DNA from: Scalesia atractyloides
Taxonomy: Eukaryota > Streptophyta > Magnoliopsida > Asterales > Asteraceae
Reading direction: 5' to 3'
Assembly: GCA_947069175.1 (NCBI GenBank)
Contig: CAMTDV010000028.1
Span: forward strand, 70,292,157 to 70,356,156
Length of the DNA stretch: 64,000 nucleotides
Made by a program: the position numbers and the translations under genes. This document shows, piece after piece, positions 22,301 to 34,500 of this stretch (the stretch's first letter is position 1; each line of letters starts with the position of its first letter). The notes beneath the pieces were generated by a model, which was not told the DNA's origin, ran no database searches, and saw nothing but the letters and a program-made list of their open reading frames with translations.

Positions 22301-23549
22301 GCGCATAATTCAAGATACTCTGTTCACCCGGGTGGTGACAAGATGTATCAAGATTTGAAGAAGAATTATTGGTGGATGGGTTTGAAGAAGTCCATAGCCA
22401 CTTATGTAGCTAAGTGTCTGACGTGTTCGCAAGTTAAGGCTGAACATTAGAAACCGTCAGGACTACTACAACAATTAGAAATTCCCACTTGGAAATGGGA
22501 AATGGTAACTATGGACTTGATTACCAAGTTACCTAAGACCAAAAGTGGAAATGACACTATTTGGGTCATAGTGGATAGGCTGACCAAGTCAACACACTTC
22601 TTGCCAATTAAAAAAACGTATAATTCAGATAAATTGGCTAAGTTGTATGTGGACAAGATAGTGTCCCTACACGGTGTGCCAGTATCTATTGTATCCGATA
22701 GAGATACTAGATACACATCTCACTTTGGAAAAGTTTCCAACAATCTTTAGGCACACGACTAAACTTTAGTACGGCTTACCATCCGTAGACTGATGGTCAA
22801 AGTGAACGTACTATACAGACTCTAGAAGACATGCTCAGAGCATGTGTGATTGATTTAGGTGGAAGTTGGGATGACCACTTACCCTAACAGAATTCTCCTA
22901 CAATAATAGCTATCATACTAGCATTAAGGCTGCTCCTTTTGAGGCCTTATATGGGAGAAAATGTAGAACGCCCGTATGCTGGGCAGAAGTTGGGGAAGCC
23001 CAACTATCAGGACCTGAGATTGTCCTGGAGACCACAGAAAAGATTGTGCAAATCCGTGATCGTCTCAAAGCTGCCAGGGATAGGCAGAAAAGCTATGCTG
23101 ACAAGAGGCATAAACCTCTTTAGTTCCAAATAGGGGACAAAGTTATGCTAAAAGTATCACCCTGGAAAGGAGTGATGTGTTTTGGAAAGAAGGGCAAGTT
23201 AAGCCCAAGATATATAGGACCCTTCGAGATAATCGAATGTGTCGGCGCTGTAGCTTATAAGCTCATGTTGCTAGAGGAGCTTAATGGAATACATGATGTA
23301 TTCCACATATCTAATCTTAAGAAATGTCTAGCCGATGAGTCGCTAGCAATGTCGCACAATGAGGTGCAAATTGATGAAAACCTAAGGTTCATTGAGAAAC
23401 CAATTTCGATCGAGGATTGACAGGTTAAGAAGCTCCGAAGAAAGATGATACATATAGTAAAGGTTAAGTGGGATGCTTTTAGAGGTCCTGAGTATACATG
23501 GGAGGTTAAGTCCACTATGCGACAAAAATACCCCCATCTTTTTGAATAA
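19360..23549 (+). pseudogene. Element B gag-pol, heavily broken
   Basis: Gag starts MANSNEAQSSHRN and degrades by 19690, with capsid-like pieces to about 20030. The protease DSGAD lies near 20298 in a different frame from the following pol. Reverse transcriptase (YRLAPTEM, FIDD at about 21293) and RNase H (YCDASHIGMG, TDHKILQ) are nearly intact from 20330 to 22450. Stops occur at 21359, 22448, 22785, near 23122 and 23418. Frameshifts lie near 22725 and 22885. Integrase pieces (VTMDLITKLP, SDRDTRY) and a chromodomain-like tail ending PHLFE are recognisable. It cannot encode a working polyprotein. Confidence 0.9.
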
Positions 23550-23569
23550 AATCTCGAGGTCGAGATTTC

Positions 23570-23586
23570 TTTTAAGGGGGTAAGGA
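23570..23586 (+). other. Polypurine tract (element B)
   Basis: AAGGGGGTAAGGA lies immediately before the 3' LTR start. Confidence 0.8.
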
Positions 23587-26500
23587 TGTAACACCCTGTA
23601 AAATCGTGTCCAATAGTATAATGACACATGTTATATTTTTATATAGTCTATTAAAGACCAATAAGGACTAAAGGCGTCAACATGCTCAAGTTGAGCCTCT
23701 GAGTGACGAGCCGATGTCAACATGCATAAATAATAGCCTCTGAGTGACTGATATGTCAACATGCTTAAATAATTAGCCTCTGAGTGACTGATATGTCAAC
23801 ATGCTTGAAACTTGGCCTCTGAGTGACTGATATGTCAACATGCCCAGCCTCTGAGTGACATCGGAATCAACATGCTTGTAATAAGCCTCTGAGTGATCCT
23901 TTGTGAAGTCCTAACTCTCATACGTGTCATTTGTTGGACGAGGGGTTCAATTTTGTAAATTTTGAAAGTTGGATAATGGAGGGATTAAAAGTGTCAACAT
24001 GTTAATTTATACCTCTGAGTGACCTCTTCAATAAACCGAGAGCTCGACAATTTCCGGGCATAATCTCGGGTATGCCAAGTATTGGCTACAGAGGGCTAAA
24101 AGTGCCAAAAAGGTGTTTAAATAGGTTTTTATAAGCTTTATATAGTTCAGGGGTCAAAGTGTCAAATTTTAAAACTGAATTAGGGGCGGTCGCGGGCCGC
24201 GAGAGACCCGGCCTGTGTCTCTCGCGCCCCGCGAGACAGGCTCTGCTGCAGAAAGTTTATTTGGTCTCCAAGCAAAACTCCAAAACCATTTAATCCGAAA
24301 CCATGGCTTCTCTAAACTGCTATGCCACGTTTTGGGACACTTGTAAGCTTATTGTTACACTCCTAAACACCTGGCTTCACCTCCTTTGAACTCTCCAACT
24401 ATAAATAGGTGTTCAAGTGTTCATTCCAACTTGCACCTTTCTTAAACATAACTCTTCTCCCTCCTCTGGAAGTTCGTAGCTGAAAGGAGCATCCAACTTA
24501 GTTCTCTTGCATTGTAGGAACCTCTTGTAAGTGTTTCTTACTCTTGCATTATCGTTTATAGGCTTCTATAGCCAAAAGTCAAGCGTTTTACGGCAAACGC
24601 TTTGACTTTCAGTTAAGACCATTATGGTCCAGCCATTGTTTAAAATGAACATGGCTAAGTGATCGTAATAAGGTAGGTGTTAATCCCTATAAAGGGCACC
24701 TTCTGAAGATCACGTTTGTTAGACCAATTAACGGGTCAAAGTTTTGTTATTAAAAAGTCAAACAGGATATTTTTCGGAAAAATCATAAATTGATCTTATA
24801 CATGTTATGAAACATGTTTTGACACTTAAACAAGTTGGTAATAATTATTAGAACATGTAAGAGCATGTTCGGCTCTTCAATTTCAGTTCTAGGGTCAGTT
24901 CGCAACCGAAAGTCGTGAAGTTTGACTTCTGCTTTGACTTTCGATTCTGACCCGATTTAGATTAGTTACCTACTGATCTAAAGTTGTATTATGATCATAA
25001 TATAATGGAGCATAACCCTCTGAGGTTATATTAAATGATCATAATCAGAATCTAAGTTTATGCACAAGTTCCATAATTATGCCATTTTTTCCAAAATGCA
25101 CTTTTTGAACAAAACAAGGTTTTAATGATAATAAACTTGAAATTGAGTTTCCTACTGATGTAATATTATAAGTAGATTATTTGGGATGTTAAATCAAGTT
25201 GTAAACTGAGTTTCCAAGCAGGTCCTTAAACTATGTCGATAAATGACGGTTTTAGTCATTGTGACCCATAAAATGATTTTAATCAATCTTTTCAATGTAA
25301 ATCATTTACCTACTGATATGTTATATTAAATAACATATTTTAAACATTTTAATTCTGACCCTAAGGTCAGTTTTCATTAAACATCGCTTAACAACGTCAT
25401 CTTACGACATAAGCGCCATTTCGGCGCATAGTATGGTTTTAAACCATATTATTGACCAAAACTTGATACCTACTGATTTCAAAACTTATTTTAAACATAA
25501 TTACAGTAGGTACATGTTATAAACTCAGAATCCCAAATAATTTATAAACTATGTGTAAAATGACCAAAATGCCCCTTCGGTGCATAGTTTGGTCATAAAA
25601 GATAAATTACAAATATAATTGACATCCTACTAATATTATGTCATAAATAAAGTATTTTTCCAGAATGCTTATGATTATAACATTAAATTATATTCAAGTT
25701 TTTTTTATATGGTATGAAATTACCAAATGCCCTTATGAGGCATAGTTTCGTTTTAAAACCTTAATGGGCATATAAGTTGATATCCTACTGATATTTTAAC
25801 TTATTTAAAGTATAATGGCATATAGAACTTGTCCATGACTTATCCGGTTACCCGATATCGCTATTATGCGCACAGTTACGTATATGTAACTATTTTACGG
25901 AATTTAACCGTAACGGGTTTAACCTTGTCATTTAGCCTCAAAATCCAGAATGTTTATAGTTTACCCATATTATACAAGTCAAGTACTTGTCGGGTTTAAA
26001 CTACATTCTATCCGATCATCGTTTAATCAAGCGTTATACGTAATGATCATGTACACTATTCGGTTTATAAGACCGTTAGTATTTAATTGGCTAGCTTATG
26101 CCATAATCCAGACTAGAGCCTTCTCGGTAAATGCTATCTGCACTTGGTACTTTTGTATACGGCTGAGTTATTTAAAAATAAAAGAAGAAGGCAAGCTCAG
26201 GTAAATACTCTCGACTTATTTTCCCTATACGGGCTTGGGATACGGTAAATTATTATCGTTTGGTCCATTGCAAGGTCAACTTTCCTAGGTTAATAAAAGA
26301 TTTTGGTGTCATTTGCACTTGGAACCATTTTTAATGTTTCCAAAATGAGTCAGTTGGGTGTATTTACCAGTGTAAGCTGACGTATCTTCCAAAGGCTAAT
26401 CTGCAGGTATAATACGAAATAGGTCGGAAGCTGCTCGGTAGAGAATAAGAGGATCTTGCAAATCCTTAGATCTGCCTAAAGTCTGTTTTGTATTCTTTCT

Positions 26501-26711
26501 TGTATATTTTACGATCCGCCTGTGGATCTTCTATTACGAGCCTTTTTATTATTTTAGATTTCGAACATTTCGGTTTGTAATAGTAATTTTACTCCAAGAC
26601 TTCCGCTGTGCTATGTTTAATTGACAATGATGTTATCAACTGTTGTCACGATACTCCCCACCCGGGCCCACCGGTGTTTGGATTTCGGGGTTGGAAATCC
26701 AGGGTGTGACA
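23587..26711 (+). repeat. Element B 3' LTR
   Basis: An uninterrupted 3.125-kb LTR, TGTAACACC to TGTGACA. It contains the ~45-bp subrepeats at about 23668-23905, a TATA motif at 24399-24408, a donor-like GTAAGT at 24527 and an acceptor-like CTGCAG ending at 26406. Its divergence from the 5' LTR looks low but clearly not zero. Confidence 0.95.
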
Positions 26712-26944
26712 CATTGAAAGAAATCTAGTAGGAAGACTAGAAACGCACTTTAAATTTTGATATGTATTGTACTTTGTTTCCTTGTTGCAAGTTGTTGTAT
26801 TTTACTTCCAAACAATGTTCTTTGATTTAGAAATGAAATGAAATCTTGATTATTAAATAGTTGCCATAATTAGTTGTTATGAAGTCTCTTGCAATCTCGT
26901 TTTCATCTCGCTCCGATGTTTCCACCATCGGCTGGGGTGTGACA
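26712..26944 (+). repeat. C-family LTR, right end
   Basis: The first five bases (CATTG) are the duplication left by element B. The end reads CCGATGTTTCCACCATCGGC then GGGGTGTGACA, as in the D LTR ends at 52071 and 60468. It continues the LTR interrupted at 2453. No primer site follows, so this is a solo LTR or a 3' LTR. Confidence 0.8.
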
Positions 26945-28276
26945 TTATACCTTATGGTCATATCATTTGAAAGGTTAATTGACGAGACAACTATATATAC
27001 TTTTAAAAATGTCAAAAATGCCCTTTTGGCGTAAAAATGGTTTTAAAACCTAAGAATCTCACCTCGCAACTGATCAATCAATATTTTAAAATGTTTTTTG
27101 ACATAACGGACTCGTTATAGACCTATTCGACCACCTGATGTCATATTTACGCACATGACTAGTTTAAATATTATAAAGTATATAAACTAGTCGAATTGGA
27201 TTAAAACCTTTCAAAATCACTCCAAATCAGAATGTTTGGTTAAATAACTCATATCCAACGAGGCTTCCCACTCGGAAGGGTATAAACCACATTCTACCCG
27301 GTCAACGCTTAATCTAGCTAAACGAACAATATTCTAAGTAACGAGTCAAGTCATAGAACTTACTAAATGACTCGTGAACATTCTATTGGATATAAATATT
27401 TGTTTCATTATGGATTATAAAGCCCTCCAGATAATCGTGCCTAGGATTTACGACTTGATTTACGGCTTTGCTTCAAAGACCTAAATTGACAGTTTTTTTG
27501 CTAAGCAAAGGTAAATACTATGAGCCTATGTTATCTGAAAACTTGGGATATGGCATTAGCCACTTGTATTGGGTATTATATAAATGGGCAAATCTTTCAT
27601 AAATATAAGAACCTGATTAATCCGTTTTTCTTGAATAACATAAAACACTTGGAGGCTTAATGGTATTGTGTCCGGACATCCTGACTCATCGATTAGGAAT
27701 GGCGATACAAAATATCCGCAGCGTAATAGGAATACACCAAGAAGACTTTATATTAAAGATGGTGTGTACCATGATCACATATTGGCATAGATTTCTAGTA
27801 CCCGACTGTATTGACAAGCATGTAAAACTTGTGACAAGTAATCATCCCAAGAAATACTAAATCATTACCTACAGGTTATCTTAATATATATATATATATA
27901 TATATCAAATGATTTATAAAATGGTTTTTTTATAATGAGTCGGTTAATTGTATTTTCCTGTGAAAACTGATGTACTTTCAAAAAGATTAAACCGCATGTA
28001 ACGAACCTTGATTATAGGCTGGAAACGGTTCGGTCAAAGAAAAAGATTTGAAATTTGTGACTCCACTGCTTAAAGGTCTATGATGTCCTAAGCTCGTTTT
28101 ATTCTGATCCTACCTTGTGTACTTGTATCGAAAAACTTATTATAAATTTTTATCTAATAAATTCAAGCTTTCATGTTTATTATTTTATTACTCTATTTCG
28201 CTACCAATTGTGAAACTGTTATCAATCGTCACGTATAAATCCACCGACCGAGCCCACCAGAAATCAGGGTGTGACA
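26945..28276 (+). repeat. B-like LTR tail (diverged)
   Basis: It is co-linear with the last ~1.3 kb of the B LTR but clearly diverged: the AATGCCC block, the 'CCGGTCAACGCTTAATC' block, and the 'AAACTGATGTACTTTC' block. It ends GGGTGTGACA. The C LTR is inserted in it, so its start is left of the window. A small 66-codon frame at 27660-27860 has no recognisable product. Confidence 0.65.
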
Positions 28277-29700
28277 ATTCACCAACCTCTCACAGCCTTC
28301 GCTGCTCATACCCGGTCCTCCAACAAGCCCTGGCACACACATTCTTCTTCTCCAACACCAGACCTCCTACCCAACACTCAAACAACAGCCACCACTCGCC
28401 CTTTCCTAGGCAAATGTCAATTCTTTTTTTACGAAGGGCCATTCCCTCACATAATGATATGCGTGCAAAAAAGCATATCACCGTATTACCTTACCAACTC
28501 TACCCTAAAACACCAACCACTACAACAAACCATAGGCTCACGTGATGGCAGTTCAGAATAACTACACTTCATCTCCTCCTACTTGGCTTTTTGACAGTGG
28601 AGCTTCTATCACATCACAAAGGACATCAATATTTTGTCCCTGCGACGGTAATGATGAACTTGTTATTGGAGATGCTTCGTCCCTAACTCAAGTTGGCACG
28701 TTAATTGTTTACTTCAATTCTGCTCCTTTTAAACTTACTAATGTTCTATGTGTTCCTTCATTATCTCGTAACATAATTTCTAGATCTAGGTTATGTATTG
28801 ATAACCACATACTAATCATTTTCTTCTCTTGTCAGTTTGTTATCAAGGACTTCCACTCCCACCTCATGGAATAACTAGCCGAGGTCTATATAAACTTCGT
28901 TCCAACTTGAAACCTTTTGTTTTTCATTTGTAGTAAACATCATCTCCCCTTTGGAATCAATCATCCACTGGGTCATCCACATTCCAAAGTTTTACAACAC
29001 TTATCTACCTTTTTTTTTCTTCTGTTTCCATGTCTAATAGTTCTTGTAACTCTTGTTGCATTAATAAAAGCCAGCCATAAGCTACCTTTTCATACTTCTT
29101 CTATTACTTTTATTCTTGGCTGCCACCCATAGTTCGTCTTCTCTCTTCTTCCAACTCTTATAATGCTGCCATAATACCTTCACTCTGTCACTCCTAATTC
29201 CCTCTTACCACCTTCTTCCAATCCTTTTTTACAACCCGATTCTATTAACACCTCACCTTTTCCATCAAATGCTTCCATACCTACACAAACATCCAACTTA
29301 AACCCGTTCAACACGACATCCTAACCCCAAATATCATAAAGATTATTTTCTTCTATACCATGCCACCTCTCAACCTTTTACCAAACCATCCATAATTACC
29401 CAAGCCTTTAAACACCCCCTTTGGCACAAAGCCATGCAAAATTAAATTGATGCCTTAACCCGTAATCAAACTTGGACACTTGTTCCTCCTAAATCAACCC
29501 CTCATCTTTTTTGTTGTAAATGGGTTTTTCAAACCAAATCCAAACCTAACGGGTTTGTTAAAGCTTGTCTAGTATCTAAAGGTTTTCATCAACAACCCGC
29601 CTAGATTACATCGAGACTTTCAGTCCCGTTGTGAAACCGGCATCTCTTCGACTCATTCTTTCCTTAGCTACTTCCAACCATTGTTACAGTTGACTGCAAT
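28277..29700 (+). pseudogene. Ty1/copia retrotransposon relic
   Basis: The protease segment reads WLFDSGASIT near 28585 and NVLCVPSLSRNIIS near 28740, with one stop after about 28870. From about 29390 a reverse transcriptase segment is recognisable in pieces: LWHKAMQ, ALTRNQTWTLVPP, CKWVF, VSKGFHQQP and ETFSPVVKPAS. Integrase is mostly missing and several stops and shifts occur. No LTRs were identified. Copia order and motifs make the class call firm; lineage is not assigned. Confidence 0.8.
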
Positions 29701-30181
29701 AGTCAAAGGTCAAACCATATGAGTTAACATTTTATCTAAATCTGATTTCTTTAAGTTCGTTTGACTTTAAAAGTCAATTTATGTTATTGGTAGGAAATTA
29801 AGATAGGTTGTTTCAGTTGATTTTAATAGTCAAACTGATTTTTGGGGGGAAATTCATACTAAAAGGTTGTTGGTCTACAATGGTGAAAGGTATATAAAAC
29901 CACAAGGGGTCATACTGAAAAGAAAAGAGGTATAATGGACTTTTCACAAGTTTTTAACCTCAGACTAACAGAAGTGTAAACTTGAGAAGGAAAACTGCAA
30001 CAAATTAACAGTTTATTTAAGCAACACAAAAAGTCTTTGTTGAAGGGAGACAAAGTGTAAAGTACCCCAAATCATAGGGAGGTAAACTGTAATTGACTTT
30101 TAATTGTAAGAAGTCCGTGAAAGATGTATTATAACATAGTATATATATATATCGTGAAAAATGAAAATGTATGTAAGTAAT

Positions 30182-30337
30182 CAGGGGCGGATGTACCATA
30201 TAATTAGGGGTAGCCTCCGCTACCCCTTGGCTCTCCGGCGGTAGTGTAAATTTTGGAAAACTTTGACGTTTTTTCGATTTCGTTACCCCTTTCTTTTAAA
30301 ACGTTACCCCTATGAAAGTTTTCTAGATCCGTCACAG
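30182..30337. mobile_element. Small MITE-like element
   Basis: The ends CAGGGGCGGAT and ATCCGTCACAG are imperfect inverted repeats. Inside, GGGGTAGC / GCTACCCC and two GTTACCCCT blocks add further inverted symmetry. No target duplication is clear. The superfamily was not assigned. Confidence 0.45.
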
Positions 30338-30623
30338 TAACTAATTTATGATATTAACCTCAATAACATTGATTTTTCAGTAGCTGCTGAAATATGTCTA
30401 AATATATAAATCAAATTAGAAAAGGTTGATGCATACGTTTAAAAAAATTCTTAGTTTTTTAAAGAAGTTAACATGTTGTGATGGTAAGGTGATGGCGTTT
30501 TGTTGACGGTCATGGCAACGACATGGCATAATCATGGCAGCAGGATTTTAATTCTTTTAGTTTACTTTCTTTACTTTTAAAAATGAATGTTCCATTCCCT
30601 CTACTTCAAACAATTGTGAAAAG

Positions 30624-31012
30624 AGTAAACTGCAATTTTGGTCTCTGCACTTTAGTGTAAATCTTAAACTTTTTGTATCTGGGTCCCTGTGGTTTCAGTT
30701 TTATTGCCATTTTGGTCCAAAAGTGATTTTTGTCTTCTAAAATCCTGCTATTTTGTCCTTTTCTTCACGGGCAAAATGGTCATTTTAAGCAGAGTTTAAG
30801 GTTTATTTATATATAATATATATTAATGCTTAAAATGACCAGTTTGCCCCTGAGGAAAAGAACAAAATCGTAGGATTTTAGAAGACAAATATCACTTTTG
30901 AACCAAAATGGCAATAAAACTGAAACCACAGAGACCCAGATGCAAAAAGTTTGAGATTTGGACTAAAGTGGCAAAACTGCCCAAACTTCAGGGACCAAAA
31001 TAACAGTTTACT
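30624..31012. mobile_element. Foldback MITE
   Basis: The element is almost entirely two inverted arms of about 180 bp around an AT-rich centre near 30806-30830. The ends read AGTAAACTGCAATTTTGGTC and, reversed, AGTAAACTGTTATTTTGGTC. AAG flanks both ends and may be a 3-bp duplication. Its RNA would form a long hairpin. Confidence 0.85.
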
Positions 31013-31532
31013 AAGAAAATCATTTCACTTAAATCTTTTAAATTCATATTTCAGTTCCACTCAGTTCAGAAAGTAGTATATATGTTCAGAACCTTGAAAA
31101 TAACACCATTTCATGTTCCAATATGCGCATTGTACTTCTTTTGAATATCAAAGTAGTTTGAATATAAAATCACATTTAGGATTTAAATTTTTAACAAAAT
31201 CACCTCTCTTTTATTTTAATATTTTATGAAATAGCAGCAATACAATAGTTGGAGGGAATGTAGTTGGGGGGAATGTAATACACAAAAGTGATATGGCACT
31301 TGCAACTTTATGCATCCATTTATCTTTAACATAACCCTTTACCTGCCTTAATCAAAATTCAAAAACTAAAAACAAAAAACAATTAAAAGAAGCATTTCAA
31401 CCCTGCAAAAACATCAGATACACTGATGATGTCCTTTCTATATCTCTACCATCTAAAAAGTAAAAAACTACTTCCTAATCTTTCTTATTCCACCTCACAT
31501 GTTCATCCATCCTAACCCGCCTTCATTCCCAC

Positions 31533-34500
31533 TCATGTAATTGACACTCGACCCTCGACCGTTGGTGGCCGTAGGCAAAACCGGTTCACGCCCCACCCGA
31601 CATAGCTCCCCGGCTGAATAAACTCCGTTGGACCGTAGTGAATACCCGAACGCAACCCGGATAAAACACTAAATAGACTCTCATCCACCACCTGACCATC
31701 ATTTCCGATGTCATGACCCAGTACCCCACCACCTACCCACCCATCACGTGCCACCTCACCCTCAGAAAACCAGTTTTGACCTAGACGATGATGATGATGA
31801 TGATGATGATGAGATGGTGATGACATCGCCACGTTAACAACACCGTTCGTTGACCAATCTTGAACTTGGTTGAGCGGCAACAAGTGTTCATGCCTCGGAA
31901 TCAAGTAACGGTCCCCACCATCTGCAAACATGTTTTGATCCAACGGTAATGATTGACCGGTTCCTAGATAAAGAGAATTCCCAGGATCTTTAAAAAGTGA
32001 ATGCAATTGTAATTCGTTACGGTCTGGATTAACGTAAGGATTGTAGAAAGAATCTCCAACATCGGATCGTCTGTGGAGAAAACTTGATTGGCTGATAGAA
32101 AGATACTCTTGGCTTACGGATGCAGGTAGATGATAGTACGCGTTTGGTAGGCTAACTGGTGGCCAAATTTCAGTGGCGGCAGCGGGTGTTGGAAACAGTT
32201 CGCCCACAGGGGCGTTTGAGTGATTGATATTTTCAGGATATTCAACTAAACTAGAAGGGAAAGGTTCTGATCCTGTTGTAGCACTGTCATTGGTGTTCAT
32301 AGCTATGTGACAGAAGTCTTGCGTATTGGCATGTATGGATATTTGTGGCAGATGCTGATGCTGATTCTGATCGGAGACTTGACTCGACTCGTTTGTATTT
32401 TCAGGATTTTCGGTGTTAAGATCTGATTCTGACTGAAAAACTGAATCATCATTTTGTTCCATGTTCTCCTGGAAACAACAATATAAAACTATTAACCCAA
32501 AATTCAACAAATAATAAAAATTATTTGAGTATCTACATAAGAGGTGACAACATTGACACACTTATATATGGGTCAATTTGAGTTTTCTATCTCAAAAGTC
32601 TCAAATGGGTCAAAACAGTAAAATTGCAAAATAAAGCTGAAAGAGTAAGGGGTCAAAAGCATGTTTAAAAAGTCCTTTAGACTGCATTTTTTCATGATTA
32701 AATCCGTGTACTTCTAAAACTTACTAAAAAGGTCCTTTTTAAAAGTTTAGGGGCTTATGATGTAAAAAAGAATGTTCTCATAATTTTTCAAAAAGTTTGA
32801 AGGATTTAATCATGCACTTTTTTGTTAATAGTAAAATCCAAGTACTTCATTGTCAAGTTTTAAAAGCAAAAAAAGATTTAATAATGAGAAAATATGGTAC
32901 GGGACTTATGTACAGATTCAGTGAAAGTCCATAGGGTTTTTTGACAGTTGATCTTTATTCAATCATGTACACGGATGATCCCTGTGGTTTACCAAAATTT
33001 TGGATTTGATCCATCTCTTTGCAAAAGTACATTGATGGTCCCGGTGGTTTGCCCTTTGCAACACATTTAGTCCCCAGCCAACAAATCTAAAGGTTTTAGC
33101 AGGTCCAGGTTATGGACTAAATGCGTTACAAAGTGCAAACCTAACGAACCAACCATGTAATTTTGGAAAAAGTTGACGGCTAAATGCATTACAAAGTGCA
33201 AACCACAGGGACCATTCATGTACTTTACTCTTTATTTTAAAAGTTCAAGTTATTGGACAAAAAGTGTTAAGTTACCAAAGTTGGCCCAAACCCATTTTGA
33301 CCTTCGACCCAAGGCCCGCTCATTCTGCCACCTCTAATATAAGTGGAAGTTGGATAGTGCTTAAATCTATCAACAAACCTCTGGTGCAATTAGAAGTACA
33401 TCATTCGATTCTTCAACGTGTTGCTCATCATTTTGCTCTTGCTTTTCATCCTGACCATCGACTATGAGCTCGTCATCGCGATTATTATACAAATTCAAAA
33501 CGGGTTCATCACTCGGCTTCCATTTATCTTCCATTTCTTTCCTCAACGACACTCCTATTTGCCACTTTGCAGCTCGCCAACTTTTCCAGTTCTCAAACCC
33601 TACACGGAGATCTTTCTTTGCCAGACGCAACCTGTTTGTAAAATAAAGAACCGATGAGTCTTCGCGAGACAATAATATGAAGCATATGAAGGAATTTTAT
33701 AACACATTACGAACCAATGTTCATGCAGCTTCTGTCTCTCTTCTTCCTCAAACACTTCATATGGTTGAACACAAAAACTATCGAGATTACCTAACACGTT
33801 ATTAAGTGATCTTGGCTGAATGCTGGTGTTAGATTGTTTCATACTGCTTTTAACTCGTTCATGTTGCTCCTTGCTAACCTGGTAAATTAATGAGAATTTC
33901 TGTTTTTTCATAACCAAATTCAACCGAGATATTAATAAGATTCAAGAAATAATATAGTAATAAACACCTTGAAATAAGACATATACTTGGCACCATCACC
34001 ATACTCCATATTGAGCTTGCGTAATTTATCTCCTTTCTTAGGTCTTGTCACCGATCTCCCGCCCGAAGATTCATAACATTTGTTCCCCGAAACCCTGACA
34101 GTATAAAAATAAACTACATTATATTTCCGCACAACTAGCACGAGCTAAATATGAACTATTAAACAAGTGCCGGATTACCTTGTTAAAGTTTCTCCATAGC
34201 TAATTGATAGATCGGGGCTTTCACTATTGTACGATTTATCATTAGCGTCCCATGAACAATAACCAGATGCTGCACCTAGATTGTATTGATGGCCATATTG
34301 AGTATTGTTCTCATGTGAGGGCCCACTTTTGTAAAAGTCTCTTCTGGGCCTGTTCAAAAGATGGATCATATACCAGGTGTGAATTTCTGACATGAACGTA
34401 ACACGAAATGTGCGGATTTGGGTTTAGTCTAAACAGGTTCGGGTCAGTTTCAAGTTGAACCAGCGAACCCAATTAGCTAAACGGGTCAGGTTCATGTCAA

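Larger units (their letters stand above)
2454..26711 (+). mobile_element. LTR retrotransposon B (Ty3/gypsy chromovirus-like), with element A nested in its 5' LTR
   Basis: The element starts TGTAACAC and ends TGTGACA. Its flanks are CGTTG (2449-2453) and CATTG (26712-26716), a five-base target duplication with one CG-to-CA difference. The 5' LTR is split by element A (2454-3388 and 14206-16395) and adds up to about 3.12 kb, matching the 3.125-kb 3' LTR. The internal region holds a tRNA-Met-type primer site, an extra Pro/His/Ser-rich reading frame, a minisatellite, a decayed gag and a broken pol. The RT and chromodomain-like tail resemble the Tekay clade; that placement is inferred from sequence style. 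Confidence 0.92.
29701..31532. other. Intergenic, repeat-bearing, downstream of the NFRKB-like gene
   Basis: No coding region was recognised. It holds two MITE-like elements (30182-30337 and 30624-31012) and AT-rich sequence. The 3' UTR of the minus-strand NFRKB-like gene should lie just below 31533. Confidence 0.6.

Noticed and set aside
28117..28545. 142-codon plus-strand frame spanning the B-like LTR end
   Set aside because: It crosses the LTR boundary at 28276 into the copia relic and has no coherent product.
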